Assembly: GCA_902496345.1 (NCBI GenBank)
Contig: CABVAP010000111.1
Span: forward strand, 1 to 7,794
Reading direction: 5' to 3'
DNA length: 7,794 nt
Source of the DNA: an uncultured Eubacteriales bacterium
Lineage (GTDB): Bacteria; Bacillota; Clostridia; Lachnospirales; CAG-274
Shown: in pieces, positions 5,913 to 7,794 of the stretch
Layout of the letters: every line of letters starts with the position of its first letter
Numbering within the stretch: position 1 is the stretch's first letter
Notes under the pieces: model-generated
Databases searched by the model: none
What the model was told of the DNA's origin: nothing
The model's input: the letters and a program-made list of their open reading frames with translations, nothing else
Position numbers and translations under genes: made by a program

Positions 5913-7568
5913 CTATCTAGGGCCACCGCCACCAGGGCCACCACCGCCTGGACCTCCGCCCATTCCGCCGCCGAACATCATACCTCCGTCTTGTTTATCA
6001 TCGCTGTCCTTATCAGAGTTAGATGTTTGACTGTTTGCATTCATAGCCATAGCTTCTTGAACCATCATACCGTCTTTCATATCAGCAGACGCTGTTGCAA
6101 TAACTTTTGTACCTTCTGTAACACCGCCTAAAATTTCTGTTGTAGTTTCGCCATATACACCAACTTCAACGACAGTTCTCTTAATTTTTTGGTCATCACC
6201 AACAACAAAAGTATAATACTCATCTTTTTCAGAATCTTTAAGAACAGACGCAGTCGGTAAAGTAAGAACATTTTCTTTGTTTTGTGTAATAATCTCTAAA
6301 TCAAGATTATATCCCGGTTTTAAAACTCCGTCTGGATTGTCAACAGATATTTCAACCTGAACAACTGTTTCTGTACCAGAATTTGTTGTTGACTCAGACG
6401 CACTAGGGTTAATTTTAATTATTTTACCAGTATAAACCTTTCCTTCAATACCATCTGATGTCATAGTAACTTCTTGACCAAGTGATATATTAGGGGCGTC
6501 ATACTCTGCAACAGGTGCTTCAACAATAAGCTGATTAAAATTAGCAATTTTAAGCATAACTGTATTTTCTTCGGTATAAGTTCCTGCGTCAACACAAATT
6601 TCTGTTACCTGTCCGCTAACAAGACTAGATGTTGAATAAACAAGTTCAGAAAGTTTTTTCTTATATTCGGCTAAAGAATTTTCGGTAAGTTGAATTTGAT
6701 TTTGTTGTTGTTTGTATTTAAGTTGAGTATCGCTATCAGCCATAGGATTTTCAGAATTTTTAAGTTTTGACTTCGCAAGGTTAAGGCTAAGCTGAGCATT
6801 TTTTAATGTATATTCATCAGATGCCTTATCTTTCTGAATTGTTTCAAGTTCTTTTTTAGCATCAGAAAGAGCTTGAACAGCATCATTATATGTATCAAGT
6901 GCCTTTTTCTCTGAATCGACAGAATCATCATATTCTTGCTGTGTTATTGCACCAGCTGCAAGAAGTTCTTTGTTATCACTAACACTCTTTTGAGCCTTTG
7001 TGTAATCATTTTTTGAGTTGTCAACAGTTCTTTGAGCTGTATTTATTGTTGTCTGTTGTTTTTCAACGTCATCTTTGTAGTTTTCAATTTTCACTTGAGA
7101 ATCATATACAGTTTTTTCTGCTTGTGCAATACTGTTTTCAAGTTCTTTTTTCTCTGTATCACTTAAAGGCAAAGCAATACTTTGAAGACTTAATTTTTCA
7201 TTTTGAAGATTTATTTCAAGCTCTTTGATTTTGTTTTCATATTCTTCTTTTTTGTCATCAACATCATAGTTTACAAGAACTTGACCCTCTGTTACTGTGT
7301 CACCCTCTTCTACTAAAAATTCTTTAATTATATTGCTTTCGCCCTCTGCATAAACTTCGTATTCATCAGCAAGAGCAACAACTCCAGAGGCTGTAACGGT
7401 TTCTTTTATTTCACCAATCTCTGCTGTAGAAAAACTATCTTCAGGATTAAACGCTGGCATTTCCGGTGGATTAGCAAAAAAGTTTTTATAAGCAAAGAAA
7501 CCACCCACGGCAACAGCTACAACTACTACTATCCCTACTCCAATCTTAATAATTTTTTTCTTATTCAT
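5913..7568 (-). CDS. MacA-like membrane fusion protein (efflux RND/ABC periplasmic-adaptor family)
   Basis: A 551-residue adaptor for the ABC pump encoded just downstream. An N-terminal membrane anchor (about 7-28, after MNKKKIIKIG) leaves the rest outside the cell. Then come the first lipoyl half-motif (about 64-102, with EGDTVTEGQVLV), a long coiled-coil hairpin (about 104-310, turn near AAGAITQQEYD at 204-214), the second lipoyl half (about 313-342), a beta-barrel domain (about 345-430) and a membrane-proximal domain (about 430-505). The hairpin tip keeps part of the RLS docking motif of AcrA/MacA adaptors: L202 and T209 (for Ser) are present, and D198 replaces Arg. The C-terminus adds an Asp/Ser linker and a Gly/Pro/Met-rich tail (528-551). 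It is longer than E. coli MacA (about 370 residues) because of the hairpin and tail. AGGAG lies 7 bases before the ATG. It is the first gene of the operon. The substrate cannot be predicted. Confidence 0.93.
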   Translation of the reverse strand: MNKKKIIKIGVGIVVVVAVAVGGFFAYKNFFANPPEMPAFNPEDSFSTAEIGEIKETVTASGVVALADEYEVYAEGESNIIKEFLVEEGDTVTEGQVLVNYDVDDKKEEYENKIKELEINLQNEKLSLQSIALPLSDTEKKELENSIAQAEKTVYDSQVKIENYKDDVEKQQTTINTAQRTVDNSKNDYTKAQKSVSDNKELLAAGAITQQEYDDSVDSEKKALDTYNDAVQALSDAKKELETIQKDKASDEYTLKNAQLSLNLAKSKLKNSENPMADSDTQLKYKQQQNQIQLTENSLAEYKKKLSELVYSTSSLVSGQVTEICVDAGTYTEENTVMLKIANFNQLIVEAPVAEYDAPNISLGQEVTMTSDGIEGKVYTGKIIKINPSASESTTNSGTETVVQVEISVDNPDGVLKPGYNLDLEIITQNKENVLTLPTASVLKDSEKDEYYTFVVGDDQKIKRTVVEVGVYGETTTEILGGVTEGTKVIATASADMKDGMMVQEAMAMNANSQTSNSDKDSDDKQDGGMMFGGGMGGGPGGGGPGGGGPR

Positions 7569-7718
7569 TTCATCGCTCCTGTTCTTTGTCTCATCAATTT
7601 TTTATTTTATAAAAGCATAGAACTTTATTTTTAAATGCAAATTAATGAATTATTAGAATTTGATTAAAAATTTTAGTTTGTTATAAAAGTAATTTTTCAC
7701 AACTGCCATAAATCCACG

Positions 7719-7747
7719 ATTTTGAGTATCTGTGCTTTGTACGTCAA
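7719..7747 (-). promoter_or_regulatory. Candidate sigma-A promoter of the operon
   Basis: The minus strand has TTGACG (7742-7747), five of six matches to the -35 consensus, followed after exactly 17 bases by CAAAAT (7719-7724), four of six matches to the -10 consensus. This would give a leader of about 140 bases before the adaptor gene. The region is so AT-rich that other -10-like sequences occur (for example TATAAA in the TTTTATAAAAT stretch near 7602-7612), so the choice is tentative. Confidence 0.35.
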
Positions 7748-7756
7748 TCTAATTTT

Positions 7757-7792
7757 GAAATATTTATGAAATAAACAACTATAAATAAACAA
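7757..7792. promoter_or_regulatory. Short direct repeats upstream of the promoter, possible regulator-binding site
   Basis: GAAATA occurs at 7757-7762 and again at 7768-7773, an 11-base step, which is the usual spacing for tandem OmpR-family regulator half-sites. AAATAAACAA occurs exactly at 7769-7778 and 7783-7792, a 14-base step. Both sets lie just upstream of the candidate -35 box. An operator for the operon's own response regulator is plausible, but AT-rich sequence produces such repeats by chance and no consensus is known to me for this regulator. Confidence 0.25.
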
Positions 7793-7794
7793 AA

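Larger units (their letters stand above)
7569..7794 (-). other. AT-rich leader/upstream region of the operon
   Basis: No open reading frame with a convincing ribosome site is seen here on either strand, and no tRNA, riboswitch-like or strong hairpin structure. Besides the candidate promoter and direct repeats it contains only AT-rich sequence and the AGGAG ribosome site (7576-7580) of the adaptor gene. An ATG at 7573 on the minus strand opens a two-codon frame (ATG AAA TGA) that overlaps the adaptor start; it is probably incidental. Confidence 0.5.

Noticed and set aside
5871..6131. Plus-strand 86-residue open frame rich in His, Thr and Ala
   Set aside because: It is antisense to the Gly/Pro tail of the adaptor and the ATPase start. 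Its odd composition comes from the reversed GGN codons.
6998..7228. Plus-strand 76-residue Phe/Leu-rich open frame resembling membrane segments
   Set aside because: It is antisense to the coiled-coil hairpin of the adaptor. The Phe/Leu richness is the reverse of Glu/Lys-rich codons.

Overview
The window is AT-rich DNA in which every convincing gene lies on the minus strand, so it reads from right to left. Strong AGGAGG-type ribosome binding sites, low GC, an ArlR/CsrR-like response regulator and a split MacB-type ABC transporter suggest a low-GC Firmicute, most likely a Clostridia/Lachnospirales-type anaerobe. This assignment is inferred from style; no taxonomic marker gene is present.

Layout in the direction of transcription: a roughly 225-base AT-rich leader with a candidate promoter and short direct repeats (7569-7794); a membrane fusion (MacA/HlyD-type) protein; an ABC ATPase; a MacB/FtsX-type permease; an OmpR-family response regulator; a sensor histidine kinase; a TolC-family protein; and an O6-alkylguanine-DNA alkyltransferase (ogt). 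Gaps between genes are short (21, -1, 35, -11, 41 and 28 bases) and none holds a visible terminator, so all seven genes probably form one operon. It ends at a perfect 9-bp stem hairpin (76-104). Beyond that lies a GC-rich nested palindrome (1-52), probably a dispersed repeat.

How the genes fit together (inference): the ATPase and permease form a MacB-like mechanotransmission pump, and the membrane fusion protein is its extracytoplasmic adaptor. The two-component system encoded in the same transcript probably senses an envelope stress or a pump substrate and controls the operon. The most interesting member is the TolC-family protein. It keeps the two-repeat helical architecture and both hairpin-tip signatures of TolC, but has no room for the outer-membrane beta-barrel strands. 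With the adaptor, which keeps two of three positions of the TolC-docking tip motif (one conservatively changed), this points to a tripartite-like efflux or export assembly adapted to a cell without an outer membrane. Three track starts that fall on non-ATG codons (TTG for the TolC-like protein, GTG for the kinase and the ATPase) were replaced by downstream ATG starts.
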